Positions 36,197 through 45,968 of a stretch of 64,000 nt of DNA are shown here, piece by piece. Origin of the DNA: Nitrospiraceae bacterium UBA2600 (lineage in GTDB: Bacteria > Nitrospirota > Thermodesulfovibrionia > Thermodesulfovibrionales > Thermodesulfovibrionaceae); assembly GCA_002339325.1 (NCBI GenBank), contig DDKK01000040.1, positions 1 through 64,000 of the forward strand, given 5' to 3'. The notes beneath the pieces are model-generated. The model had not been told where the DNA came from, made no database searches, and worked only from the letters and a program-made list of their open reading frames with translations. Position 1 is the first letter of the stretch; every line of letters starts with the position of its first letter. A program made the translations under genes and the position numbers.

Positions 36197-37257
36197 GAGT
36201 CTTGCACTTACCTACATCTGTAGGAGGAATGCCTTGGAGTTTAGCTCAAGCAGAGAGAAAGCTTGGCTTGGAATCTAAAGTTCTTCTCACTGAGCAAAAT
36301 TGGTTAGATTACCCTTACGATTTTTGTTTGCATTTGGAAAACAAAACAAGATTTGAAAAATTAATAATGAAAATTAAAACTTTTTTTGAAGTGAGGGATA
36401 AGTATGATGTTTTTCATTTTAATTTTGGTAGCACACTAATAGATTATTTTAACTATGGAATACATCTGATTGATTTACCATTCTATAAGGGTAAAAAAGT
36501 ATTTACCTACAATGGTTGTGATGCAAGACAAAAATATCCTACGATAAAAAGGACTCAATTTTCCGCTTGTCTTGAGGAAAATTGTTATGGAGGTATATGT
36601 AATAGTGGAGATAGAGATCACATAAAGAAAAAGCGAATTGAAAAAGTCTCAAAATATGCAGACCATATTTTTACAGTGAACCCTGATCTAATGTATTTTT
36701 TGCCTGAGAAAAAGAGTAGTTTTTTGCCATATGCAGTTGCTGGGTGGGATAGTATTAAATTTGATGATTATAAGATAAAAAACAAGCTCTGTTTAGTTCA
36801 TGCTCCAACAAACAGAGGAGCAAAAGGTTCAAAATATATATTAAAAGCTTTAGAAAATCTTAAAAATAGATACAAAAATATTGAGATTTTAATAATTGAA
36901 AATATTCCAAATAAAGATGCGCTAAACTTATATAAAAAAGCTCATATCGTAATTGACCAAGTCCTTATCGGCTGGTATGGAGGCTTAGCAGTAGAGGTTA
37001 TGAAAATGGGAAAGCCTGTTGCAGTGTTTATAAGAGACGAGGATTTGAAATTTATACCAAAAGAAATGGCAAAACAGCTAAAGGATACAATTATAAATGT
37101 AAATCCATTTAATCTAGAAGAGGAACTAAGCAAGTATATAGAGAATACAAATTTACTAATTCAGAAAAGTCAAGCATCTTTAGAATATGTCTATAGATGG
37201 CACGATCCTAAATATGTAGCATCTATCACAAAAAGCGTATATGAGAAATATTTATGA
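36193..37257 (+). CDS. Glycosyltransferase-like protein (GT-B fold)
   Basis: 354 residues. MRVLHLPTSVGGMPWSLAQAERKLG suggests the first Rossmann half, and VHAPTNRGAKGSKYILKALE (about residues 197-216) with VIDQVLIGWYGGLAVEVMKMGKPV (about 253-276) fits the nucleotide-sugar-binding half of GT4-type enzymes. Related proteins in other clusters are annotated only as glycosyltransferases. It overlaps the previous frame by 4 bp. Confidence 0.7.
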   Translation: MRVLHLPTSVGGMPWSLAQAERKLGLESKVLLTEQNWLDYPYDFCLHLENKTRFEKLIMKIKTFFEVRDKYDVFHFNFGSTLIDYFNYGIHLIDLPFYKGKKVFTYNGCDARQKYPTIKRTQFSACLEENCYGGICNSGDRDHIKKKRIEKVSKYADHIFTVNPDLMYFLPEKKSSFLPYAVAGWDSIKFDDYKIKNKLCLVHAPTNRGAKGSKYILKALENLKNRYKNIEILIIENIPNKDALNLYKKAHIVIDQVLIGWYGGLAVEVMKMGKPVAVFIRDEDLKFIPKEMAKQLKDTIINVNPFNLEEELSKYIENTNLLIQKSQASLEYVYRWHDPKYVASITKSVYEKYL

Positions 37258-37267
37258 GTCAATCTAA

Positions 37268-39160
37268 ATGTGCGGTATTGCTGGAATAGTATATAAACAC
37301 CAAAATCTTCTCCGAGATGAGATAAAAATCATGACCGATACCTTGGCTCACAGAGGTCCTGATGGAGAGGGTTTCTATTTTGGAGAAAATTTTGCCCTCG
37401 GACACAGAAGACTGGCTATTATTGACCTTTCCCCCTTAGGTCATCAACCGATGATTTATAAAAGGGGAAAAGAGGAATATGTGATTGTATTTAATGGGGA
37501 AATTTATAACTATATTGAATTAAGAGAAGAGTTAAGAACATATGGCTACATGTTTAACACTAATACAGATACTGAGGTTATATTAGCTGCATATGATATG
37601 TGGGGAACTGAGTGTCTTAAGAAATTCAATGGAATGTGGGCTTTTGTTATATTTGACAGGAGAAAAAATATTTTTTTTGGTTCCAGAGATAGATTCGGTG
37701 TAAAGCCTTTTTATTACCTAAACAACAACAAAGTGTTTGCATTTGCTTCGGAAATAAAAGCATTATTGAAGCTTCCTCATCAAAAATTAGAATTAGAGGA
37801 AGAGATTATATTTGACTATTTATTATTAGGTTATGAAGAACAGGACAATTCAATATTCAAGGGAGTATATGAACTATATCCTTCCAGTGCTTTTATTCTA
37901 AATCTTGATGACTTTTCTTTTAGAGAATGGAGATATTATGAGTTGGCATATGTTGATAAATATGAAAAATTTGATGAAAAACAATTGTGGAAATATAGAG
38001 AAGAAGTTAAAGAACTGATATTTAATGCTGTAAAACTAAGATTGAGGTCAGATGTGCCTGTAGGTTCTTGCCTAAGTGGTGGTTTAGATAGTTCTACTAT
38101 TGTGTGTGTAATAAATGAAATTATAAAGAAAGAAACTGTTCCACAAGTAGGATTCAAGCAGAATGTTTTTACGGCTACTTATACAGACAAAGCAGTTGAT
38201 GAGAGCAAATACGCTGAGGCAGTTGTAAAACATACGCAAACTGAATGGCATCAAACCTATCCCACAGCAGAAAATTTGATAAATGATTTAGAGGATTTGA
38301 TTTACTATCAAGAAATTCCTTTTGGCTCTACAAGTATATATGCCCAATACAGTGTCATGAGGTTAGCAAAAGAAAAAGGCGTTAAGGTTCTGCTTGATGG
38401 ACAGGGAGGAGATGAACTCTTTACAGGTTACATTGGATATTATCCAGTTTTCTATAGAGAGATTTTGATGAATTTTGATTTGAAAACATTTTGTAACGAA
38501 TTGAAAAATATAAGAAATTCTCCTATTTCAATAAAGAATTTAACACATATATTCATTAGAAACTTCGTTGCTCATACGATACCTGATAGATTATTAGCCA
38601 TCTTTTACTTACTATTAACTAACAGGGCTAAGTATTTTAATAGGGAGTTTCTAAGCAAATTTAAATATAGGATTGAAAAGTATGTGGAAGAATTGCCTAA
38701 AACTCTTAATCAACAACTTCATCAATATATTACTGGTAAGAATTTAAAAACTTTGCTAAGGTATGAGGATAGAAACTCAATGAGATTTAGCATTGAGTCA
38801 AGAACCCCTTTTGCAGATGATATAAATCTTATTGAGTGCTTGTTCAAAATGCCATCAACATATAAAATTCATAAAGGATGGAGTAAGTATATTTTGAGAG
38901 AAGCCATGAGAGGAATTATTCCAGAAAAGATTCGTCTGCGGACAGACAAGGTTGGCTTTGCAACACCAGAGAAAAACTGGCTTTTGAGTAAGAGAGATTT
39001 TATTGAGGACATCTTACATTCAAATAATGACCTAATAAAGGATTATCTTAGTTTAAACAGGCTTCTGAAAGACTATGGGAGTGGTAAAATATTCAAAGAA
39101 GGATTTCTCCTGTGGAGAGTTATTAATTTTATAATATGGAGAAACATTTACAGGGTTTAG
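37268..39160 (+). CDS. asnB: Asparagine synthase-type amidotransferase (second copy)
   Basis: 630 residues, standard length. Cys2 nucleophile in MCGIAGI, SHRGPDGEGF-like AHRGPDGEGF, GHRRLAIIDLSPLGHQPM, NGEIYN, and the PPi loop SGGLDSSTI (about residue 266). Unlike the first copy (29904) the PPi loop is canonical. No Shine-Dalgarno precedes the start. Likely amidates a uronic acid or acts on a nucleotide sugar rather than making free asparagine, judging from its context; that is inference. Confidence 0.88.
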   Translation: MCGIAGIVYKHQNLLRDEIKIMTDTLAHRGPDGEGFYFGENFALGHRRLAIIDLSPLGHQPMIYKRGKEEYVIVFNGEIYNYIELREELRTYGYMFNTNTDTEVILAAYDMWGTECLKKFNGMWAFVIFDRRKNIFFGSRDRFGVKPFYYLNNNKVFAFASEIKALLKLPHQKLELEEEIIFDYLLLGYEEQDNSIFKGVYELYPSSAFILNLDDFSFREWRYYELAYVDKYEKFDEKQLWKYREEVKELIFNAVKLRLRSDVPVGSCLSGGLDSSTIVCVINEIIKKETVPQVGFKQNVFTATYTDKAVDESKYAEAVVKHTQTEWHQTYPTAENLINDLEDLIYYQEIPFGSTSIYAQYSVMRLAKEKGVKVLLDGQGGDELFTGYIGYYPVFYREILMNFDLKTFCNELKNIRNSPISIKNLTHIFIRNFVAHTIPDRLLAIFYLLLTNRAKYFNREFLSKFKYRIEKYVEELPKTLNQQLHQYITGKNLKTLLRYEDRNSMRFSIESRTPFADDINLIECLFKMPSTYKIHKGWSKYILREAMRGIIPEKIRLRTDKVGFATPEKNWLLSKRDFIEDILHSNNDLIKDYLSLNRLLKDYGSGKIFKEGFLLWRVINFIIWRNIYRV

Positions 39161-39229
39161 AGGAAATAGTCGAATATATATTTGGAAAATAGTAAAAATC
39201 GCTAAATGTATTAGCAAGTTCAATAAACA

Positions 39230-40324
39230 ATGTTGAAAATTTTATCCGTAGTTGGTGCAAGACCTCAGTTTATAAAAGCGGGTATTATTACAAGAAAATT
39301 AAGGGAAAAGGGCATAAAAGAAATCTTAGTTCACACTGGACAGCATTATGATTATAATCTGTCAGAAATATTTTTTAGAGAACTTGAAATTCCTGAACCA
39401 GACTATTATTTAGGAGTAGGGTCTGGGTTGCATGGAGAGCAAACTGGTAAAATGCTAATTGAAATAGAAAAAATATTATTAAGTGAAAAACCTGAGATTG
39501 TTATAGTATATGGAGATACAAATTCTACTTTGGCAGGAGCACTTGCTGCATCAAAGCTTCACATTCCTGTTGCACACGTAGAGGCAGGCTTGAGAAGTTA
39601 CAATAAAAATATGCCTGAAGAGATAAATAGAATATTGACTGACCATATTTCTAATTATCTTTTTGCTCCTACAGATTTAGCGGTTGAGAACTTAAAAAAA
39701 GAAGGCATAATTGAAGGTGTTTATAAAGTAGGAGATGTTATGTATGATGTAGCCCTTGAAGCAATTAAAAAAGTTAATGAAAGAGATGTTTTGTCTAAAT
39801 ATAATCTAAAGTCTAAGAATTATATTTTAGTTACAATTCACAGGGCTGAAAATACTGACAATATTGATAATTTTAGAAACATTTGGCAAGCATTAAATGA
39901 ACTTGCTTTAGAAGGATTCAAAATATTTTTTCCTGTTCATCCAAGAACAAAAAAAGTTATTAATGAGACTGGATTTGAACGGAATTCAAAAAATCTGATT
40001 CTTTCAGATCCGGTGAGCTATTTTGAGATGTTAGCTTTAGAAAAGAATGCAAAGCTCATAATAACAGACTCTGGTGGAGTGCAAAAGGAAGGTTACTTTT
40101 TCGGAACTCCGTGTGTAATTACAAGAAAAGAGACGGAATGGGTAGAGTTGGTGGAGCTTGGGTTCAATTCTTTAGCAAGTACAGATAAAGAGAAAATAAA
40201 AAGGGAAGTTTATTCAAAAATTAATACTTGTACTAATGAAATCAAATCAGGTTTATATGGTAAGGGCATTGCATCAAATATTATTGTAGATGTTTTCATT
40301 AATAGACAAAGAAATGAAAAATAA
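39230..40324 (+). CDS. UDP-N-acetylglucosamine 2-epimerase family (WbpI-like)
   Basis: 364 residues: VVGARPQFIKAGII at the start, VYGDTNSTLAGALAASK, HVEAGLRSYNKNMPEEINR (about residues 117-135), VHPRTKK and DSGGVQKEGYFFGTPCVITRKETEW. The non-hydrolysing 2-epimerase fold is shared with WecB, but RPQF-type opening and the KETEW end fit WbpI/WlbD, which make UDP-ManNAc3NAcA. That would complete the pathway started at 24170. Confidence 0.85.
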   Translation: MLKILSVVGARPQFIKAGIITRKLREKGIKEILVHTGQHYDYNLSEIFFRELEIPEPDYYLGVGSGLHGEQTGKMLIEIEKILLSEKPEIVIVYGDTNSTLAGALAASKLHIPVAHVEAGLRSYNKNMPEEINRILTDHISNYLFAPTDLAVENLKKEGIIEGVYKVGDVMYDVALEAIKKVNERDVLSKYNLKSKNYILVTIHRAENTDNIDNFRNIWQALNELALEGFKIFFPVHPRTKKVINETGFERNSKNLILSDPVSYFEMLALEKNAKLIITDSGGVQKEGYFFGTPCVITRKETEWVELVELGFNSLASTDKEKIKREVYSKINTCTNEIKSGLYGKGIASNIIVDVFINRQRNEK

Positions 40325-41507
40325 ATCAAAATTTAGAGCATTAGTATGTTGTTTAGCAGACCCAAGTAAAAATCCGAGACCAAACAGGATTATTAACCTT
40401 TTAAACGAATTAAATTTTACAGTTGATATATTTTCTCACAAAAAAAGTTCAGAGTTAAAAGTTAATAAAGAGTATGTAATACCTAATTTAAACACGACAA
40501 TGACAAGTAAACTTTCCAGAGGATTTTTAAAACTATTTAGAAAATTCTCCCCTTCTCTAACAGCAAAAATAAAAATTACTGAAAAGTTAGCTCGAATTTC
40601 AAATTTAAGAAAAATTGAATTTAAAGTTTATAATTTAATTGTCATAGAAAATTTAGAGTTTTTACCTATAGTTATGAATTTAAAAGATAAGAACAACATG
40701 GTAATATGTGATCTAAGAGAATACTATCCTCTGGAATTCGAAAATTCCTTTTTTTTTAGATTTTTTGAATCTGATTTCAGAGAAATTATATGTAAAAATT
40801 TTTTATCAAAATGTGACTTAATTATGACAGTATCGAATGGTCTATCTGACGCATATGAAAAAAATTTCGGTATAAAGCCAATAGTTGTTTACAGTACTCC
40901 TTTTTATAATAATTTAAGTCCTAACATTGTATGTGACAAAAAAATAAAATGTGTTCATCATGGCATTGCAAATAGAGATAGGAAATTAGAAAACATGATT
41001 TACATGTTTAAATATTTAGACAATAGATTTTATTTAGATTTTTATCTAGTTGGCAATAAAAATTATATAAACGAGCTAAAGAGAAAATCTGAACCATTTA
41101 AAGAGAGAATTAGATTTTTAGATCCCATTCCATTCAATCAAATAATTACTTCCCTTCATAATTATGACATAGGGCTTTATCTTTTGGAAGATACCAATTT
41201 TAATACAAGGTTTTCCTTACCAAATAAATTTTTTGAATTTATACAGGCAAGACTAATGGTTGCTATTGGTCCTTCCCCTGAAATGTCAAAAATAGTAGAG
41301 CAATATGAACTTGGAGTTGTCAGTGAAAATTTTAAACCCTACTCTTTAGCTAAAAAATTAAATTCTTTGCAAGCAGATGCTATTTTAAAATTTAAACAAA
41401 ATTCATCGGTAGCAGCAAGAATTTTTTGTTATGAAAATGAGGCTACTAAAATAAAATCAAAAATAGAGGAAATTTTTAATAGAAAATCAAAAATTACTAT
41501 TATTTAA
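40314..41507 (+). CDS. Glycosyltransferase (GT-B fold)
   Basis: About 397 residues from ATG 40314 (an upstream ATG at 40290 also gives an open frame but lies inside the epimerase gene without a ribosome site). CCLADPSKNPRPNRIINLL begins the fold; DLREYYPLEFEN, a YDIGLYLLE stretch and LPNKFFEFIQARLMVAIGPSPEM (about residues 300-325) mark the donor-binding half. Donor and acceptor unknown. Confidence 0.72.
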   Translation: MKNKSKFRALVCCLADPSKNPRPNRIINLLNELNFTVDIFSHKKSSELKVNKEYVIPNLNTTMTSKLSRGFLKLFRKFSPSLTAKIKITEKLARISNLRKIEFKVYNLIVIENLEFLPIVMNLKDKNNMVICDLREYYPLEFENSFFFRFFESDFREIICKNFLSKCDLIMTVSNGLSDAYEKNFGIKPIVVYSTPFYNNLSPNIVCDKKIKCVHHGIANRDRKLENMIYMFKYLDNRFYLDFYLVGNKNYINELKRKSEPFKERIRFLDPIPFNQIITSLHNYDIGLYLLEDTNFNTRFSLPNKFFEFIQARLMVAIGPSPEMSKIVEQYELGVVSENFKPYSLAKKLNSLQADAILKFKQNSSVAARIFCYENEATKIKSKIEEIFNRKSKITII

Positions 41508-41595
41508 GGATGTAAGTTTTGCCTGCTTAAAAAAGCAAAAATATCAAAAAATATAATAATGTAAATGTATAACATTTAAATAAGAGGATAAATAA

Positions 41596-42786
41596 ATGCA
41601 TATTTTATATGTATATGGAGCTTCAAGCTTTGGCGGTGCAACTAAAAGTTTACTTTATTTGATAAATAAACTCTTAGAATTTAATGAAAATGTAAGTATA
41701 TCAATATTAACAATAAAAAAATTGAAAAAATACTTTGATGAAGAGAAATTTAATTGTATTGGAATAAGATGGATATCTAAGTTTGATATAACTCAATATG
41801 GACATTATAGGGGTTTACGATGGTTAGTATTATTTAGAGAAGTACTTTTTCTGGCAAGTTCTATTCTCAAACTTTACAAGATAATACGTTCAATAAAACC
41901 TGATATTGTTCATTTAAATGATGCTACTTTCTTTTTTTATGCTCCGATAATAAAATTTTTTCAAAAAGATATAAAAGTTATTCTTCATGTCCGTTGTCTA
42001 ATTCACGATAAAAAAAATTTGAGAATCAAATTTTTCAAACATATATTGGACAATTACATAGATCAAATTATTTCTATTGATGAGACTGTTAGAGAAAATT
42101 TACTCCAACTAACCAGGCGGGAAATACAAACGATCCATAATGGATTTGAGATAAATAATTATCTAAATACAAGTAAATCAAGTCGCTGTTTTTCTGTAGG
42201 CTTTATAGGTGTATTATATCGTGCAAAAGGAATATACGAACTAATGGAAGCAATTAAAATTTTATTGTTAAAAAAGGAAATTAAAGATATTAAGTTTATA
42301 ATAGCAGGATTAAATACAAGAGAGATTAAAAATTCTTTATTTAGGGTGATTCTAAAAAAATTGAAGCTTTATGAGGATACAGAAAAAGATTTGCTTGATT
42401 TCATCAAAATTCATAATTTTGAAGAAAACGTAATTTACATGGGGTTTGTTGAAGATGTTAATACTTTTTATACTAAAATTGATCTTTTAGTCTTTCCATC
42501 TCATCTAAATGCAGTTGGAAGACCTGTATTTGAAGCGGGATTTTATGGAATTCCGAGTATTGTTGCTGTCAGAAATCCTAAACCAGATACTATTATAGAT
42601 ATGGAAACTGGTATTTGTATTGATTATCCAGATCCTGAGAAAATTGCTGAGAAAATTGAATTGTTATACAAAGACCGAGCCTTACTAGAGAAACTTGGTA
42701 GAGGTGCAAAAAGGTTAGTTAATAAGTATTTTGATGCTAAATTGAATGCTAAAAGAATAATGGATATTTATAATATATTACATTGA
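41596..42786 (+). CDS. Glycosyltransferase family 4
   Basis: 396 residues with N-terminal ILYVYGASSFGGATKSLLYL, a KPDIVHLNDATFF segment, IHNGFEI, VGFIGVLYRAKGIYELMEAI (about residues 199-218) and the GT4 donor site VFPSHLNAVGRPVFEAGFYGIPSIV (about 302-326, EX7E-type). Adds a sugar to the lipid-linked repeat at the inner membrane. The start follows GAGGATAAATA. Confidence 0.83.
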   Translation: MHILYVYGASSFGGATKSLLYLINKLLEFNENVSISILTIKKLKKYFDEEKFNCIGIRWISKFDITQYGHYRGLRWLVLFREVLFLASSILKLYKIIRSIKPDIVHLNDATFFFYAPIIKFFQKDIKVILHVRCLIHDKKNLRIKFFKHILDNYIDQIISIDETVRENLLQLTRREIQTIHNGFEINNYLNTSKSSRCFSVGFIGVLYRAKGIYELMEAIKILLLKKEIKDIKFIIAGLNTREIKNSLFRVILKKLKLYEDTEKDLLDFIKIHNFEENVIYMGFVEDVNTFYTKIDLLVFPSHLNAVGRPVFEAGFYGIPSIVAVRNPKPDTIIDMETGICIDYPDPEKIAEKIELLYKDRALLEKLGRGAKRLVNKYFDAKLNAKRIMDIYNILH

Positions 42787-42792
42787 CAAGAA

Positions 42793-43812
42793 ATGTGTAT
42801 GAAAATTCTCATTACTGGTGGCTCAGGTTTTATCGGAACAAATTATGTAGATTATGCAATGTCAAAAGGTTGCGAAGTAATTAACATTGATATAAAGCCT
42901 CCATTTAAAGAAGAACATCACAAATATTGGGAAAATTGTGACATTATGGATTATCAAAAACTAAAGTCAATTATTTTTGAATTCCAACCAAAATACGTAG
43001 TCCATCTTGCTGCAAAGACAGGAGCCCACTCTATAACAGACATACAGGAGTTTGCTCCTAACATGCAGGGAGTGAAGAATTTGATTAAGGCATTAATAGA
43101 TTATAGTGGCTTAATGAGTGAAAGGGTAAATGGGATCAGGGAAGGATGTTTAAAAAGAGTTATTTTTACTTCATCGCTGCTTGTGTGCAAAATGGGATAT
43201 ATTCCTAAGCATGATGAGGATTATATGCCAACTACTGCTTATGGACAAAGTAAAGTAGAAGGGGAAAAGATTGTACGTAATTGGCAGAATTTGCCCTTTG
43301 AATGGACTATCATACGACCTATTTCTGTTTGGGGACCTTGGATGATTGAACCTTATATTAATTTTTTTAGAGCCATCAAGCAAGGTTGGTATTTTCATAT
43401 AGGGCATGGTCATTATAAACGCTCCATGGGATACGTGGAAAATATCGCCCATGAGATACATAGTATTTTACTTGCACCAAGTGAAAAAGTTCATAAAAAG
43501 ACTTTCTATGTAGGAGACCCAGAGCCAACAGATCTACATGATTTTGCTGAGTTGGTAAGAGAAAAAATGAAAGCTCCGAGAATTCACAAAATGCCGATGT
43601 GGATGGCGAAAACTTTTGCAAAAGTTGGAGATATGTTAAAATTTTTAGGTTGGACCAATGTGCCCCTCACAAGTTTTAGGCTTAACAACATTACTACTGA
43701 ATATGTTTTTGATTTATCTCCCATTTTAGAGGTATGTGATGGCAAGCTTCCTTATGATAGAGAAACTGCCGTAGAGAAAACGGTGGAGTGGTTTAAAAAA
43801 TGCTGCAACTAA
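42793..43812 (+). CDS. NAD-dependent epimerase/dehydratase (extended SDR)
   Basis: 339 residues. KILITGGSGFIGTNYVDYA, VVHLAAKTGAHS, FTSSLLVCKMG and the catalytic YGQSKVEGEKI (about residues 153-163) are present. Two starts are possible, 42793 or the ATG at 42799 just before the Rossmann strand. It overlaps the next gene by 13 bp. Substrate is not evident. Confidence 0.82.
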   Translation: MCMKILITGGSGFIGTNYVDYAMSKGCEVINIDIKPPFKEEHHKYWENCDIMDYQKLKSIIFEFQPKYVVHLAAKTGAHSITDIQEFAPNMQGVKNLIKALIDYSGLMSERVNGIREGCLKRVIFTSSLLVCKMGYIPKHDEDYMPTTAYGQSKVEGEKIVRNWQNLPFEWTIIRPISVWGPWMIEPYINFFRAIKQGWYFHIGHGHYKRSMGYVENIAHEIHSILLAPSEKVHKKTFYVGDPEPTDLHDFAELVREKMKAPRIHKMPMWMAKTFAKVGDMLKFLGWTNVPLTSFRLNNITTEYVFDLSPILEVCDGKLPYDRETAVEKTVEWFKKCCN

Positions 43813-45968
43813 TCCAGAACTATCGCACGGGAAAGATTGAATTGGTTGATGTTCCGGTGCCAAACTTGGCAGCAAATACCTTGTTAGTTAAAAATTATGC
43901 ATCATTAGTGAGTATTGGCACTGAACGCTCAATAATAGAGCTCGGCAGAAAATCGTTGCTGGGTAAGGCACGAGCCCGTCCAGATTTGGTAAAGAGATTT
44001 TTAGATAAGGCAAAGAAAGAGGGATTCTTGAAAACTTTTCAGGAAGCAATGGGAAGACTGGACAATCCTGTACCTCTTGGATACAGTTCTGCAGGAGTTG
44101 TAGTTGAAGTTGGAGGTAATATTCATAAATTTGCCCCAGGTGACAGGGTTGCTTGCATTGGTGCGGGATATGCCTCTCATGCAGAATATGTGACAGTGCC
44201 TGAGAATCTTTGCTGTAGAATTCCAGAAAATGTTAGCTTTGAAGAAGCTTCTTTTGGAATGCTTGGGATAATTGCCATGCATGGTATAAGATGCGGTAAT
44301 CTAACCTTTGGTGAAAGGGTTGCTGTTATTGGACTTGGTTTGCTTGGATTGTTAACTATTCAGATTTTGAAAGCGTATGGTTTCATGGTTATGGGATTTG
44401 ATATTGATGAGTCAAAAGTTGAAATGGCAAGAAAATTAGGAGTAGATGAAGTTAGCTCAGATGCTGAGAATTTTAAAAATTTGGTTGATAAATACACAAA
44501 TGGATTTGGTGCAGATACTGTAATAATTACTGCTGCAACAAAATCTGATGCTCCTATTCATTTGGCAGTAGATATAGCAAGGTTTCGCGGCAGAATTGTT
44601 GTTGTAGGAGTTGCCGATATTCACCCTGATAGAAATGAACTCTGGCATAAAGAATTAGAACTTATAGTCTCCAAGGCAGCAGGTCCTGGTAGTCTTGACC
44701 CAATCTATGAAAATAAAGGCATTGATTATCCGTTGGGCTATGTTAGATGGACAGAGAATAGAAATCTTGAGGAGTTTTTGAGACTTATCTCTGAAAAAAA
44801 GGTCAATTTGGAGCAACTCATTACTCACAGATTCCCAATCGAAGAGGCTGTTCAAGTTTATGAGAATATGATGAATAACAGAGGCGGACCCTATGTGGGG
44901 GTTGTTCTAAAATACTCTGCTGAAAGAGAGATAACACAGGAAAGATTTAAAAAGATAAAAGAGGCACTAAAAATTTCTTCTGTAACATTGGGGGTAATCG
45001 GCGCTGGATTATTCGGTAAGGCTTTACTGATTCCAGCTCTGTCAAAGCTATCCGATGTTCGCTTTCATACTCTTTCTACAAGCTCTGGTATAAATGCATA
45101 TCATGTTGCAAAAAAATATGGCTTTGAGAATGTTACGACTGATTATAGAGAGATTTTAAAAAATGAAGAAATAAACTCCGTAGTCATACTAACCCCACAC
45201 CGTCTTCATGCAAAAATGGTTATAGAATGTTTGAAGGCAGGAAAGCATGTTTTTGTAGAGAAGCCATTATGTATCAATGAAGAGGAGTTAAAAGAGATAA
45301 CAGATATATATTCCTCTCTGACGGATGATGAACAATCTCTTCCCTTTCTTATGGTTGGTTACAATAGAAGATTTTCCCCTCATACTGAAAAACTAAAAAG
45401 TTTCCTGAATAATCGTAAAGACCCGCTAATGATTAATTACAGAGTCAACGCTGGCTTTGTTCCACCTGAGCACTGGGTTCATTCTGAAGAAGAGGGAGGG
45501 GGAAGAATTATTGGAGAGATATGTCATTTCATTGATTTGATTATTTATCTGACAAATAGTTTACCTTTGCAGGTTTATGCAGAGAGAGTTTCTGGTAACA
45601 ATAAGACCATAGTTAATGACGACAACGTTTCAATTGTAATCAAATTCAGGGAAGGTTCTGTGGGTAATATTTTCTACTCTGCCTCAGGAGATAAGGCATT
45701 CTCAAGAGAGAGAATAGAGGTTTACTCTGAGGGTAAGACATTAATTATTGAAGATTTCAAAAACTCTTATTTCTGGTTAGGGGGCAGGACTAAAAAGTTT
45801 AAAACTTTAAATCAGGAGATAGGCTATAAGGAAGAATTATCTCATTTCATAAATGTAATCAAAGGGAATGAAAAACCAAAAATAACCTACGATGAAATTT
45901 ATTACTCCACCCTTGCAACCTTCAAAATCAACGAATCTCTCTCAAAGGGTACAGTAATTCACCTATGA
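43800..45968 (+). CDS. Bi-domain oxidoreductase: MDR alcohol dehydrogenase + Gfo/Idh/MocA
   Basis: 722 residues. Residues 1 to about 375 are a zinc-independent-looking MDR domain (PLGYSSAGVVVEVGGNIHKFAPGDRVACIG, VAVIGLGLLGLLTIQIL). From about residue 393 (LGVIGAGLFGKALLIPAL) to the end is a Gfo/Idh/MocA domain with VFVEKPLCINEEEL and GEICHFIDLIIYL. This two-domain architecture is recurrent in exopolysaccharide clusters but its chemistry is not established. The final ATGA couples it to the next glycosyltransferase. Confidence 0.85.
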   Translation: MLQLIQNYRTGKIELVDVPVPNLAANTLLVKNYASLVSIGTERSIIELGRKSLLGKARARPDLVKRFLDKAKKEGFLKTFQEAMGRLDNPVPLGYSSAGVVVEVGGNIHKFAPGDRVACIGAGYASHAEYVTVPENLCCRIPENVSFEEASFGMLGIIAMHGIRCGNLTFGERVAVIGLGLLGLLTIQILKAYGFMVMGFDIDESKVEMARKLGVDEVSSDAENFKNLVDKYTNGFGADTVIITAATKSDAPIHLAVDIARFRGRIVVVGVADIHPDRNELWHKELELIVSKAAGPGSLDPIYENKGIDYPLGYVRWTENRNLEEFLRLISEKKVNLEQLITHRFPIEEAVQVYENMMNNRGGPYVGVVLKYSAEREITQERFKKIKEALKISSVTLGVIGAGLFGKALLIPALSKLSDVRFHTLSTSSGINAYHVAKKYGFENVTTDYREILKNEEINSVVILTPHRLHAKMVIECLKAGKHVFVEKPLCINEEELKEITDIYSSLTDDEQSLPFLMVGYNRRFSPHTEKLKSFLNNRKDPLMINYRVNAGFVPPEHWVHSEEEGGGRIIGEICHFIDLIIYLTNSLPLQVYAERVSGNNKTIVNDDNVSIVIKFREGSVGNIFYSASGDKAFSRERIEVYSEGKTLIIEDFKNSYFWLGGRTKKFKTLNQEIGYKEELSHFINVIKGNEKPKITYDEIYYSTLATFKINESLSKGTVIHL

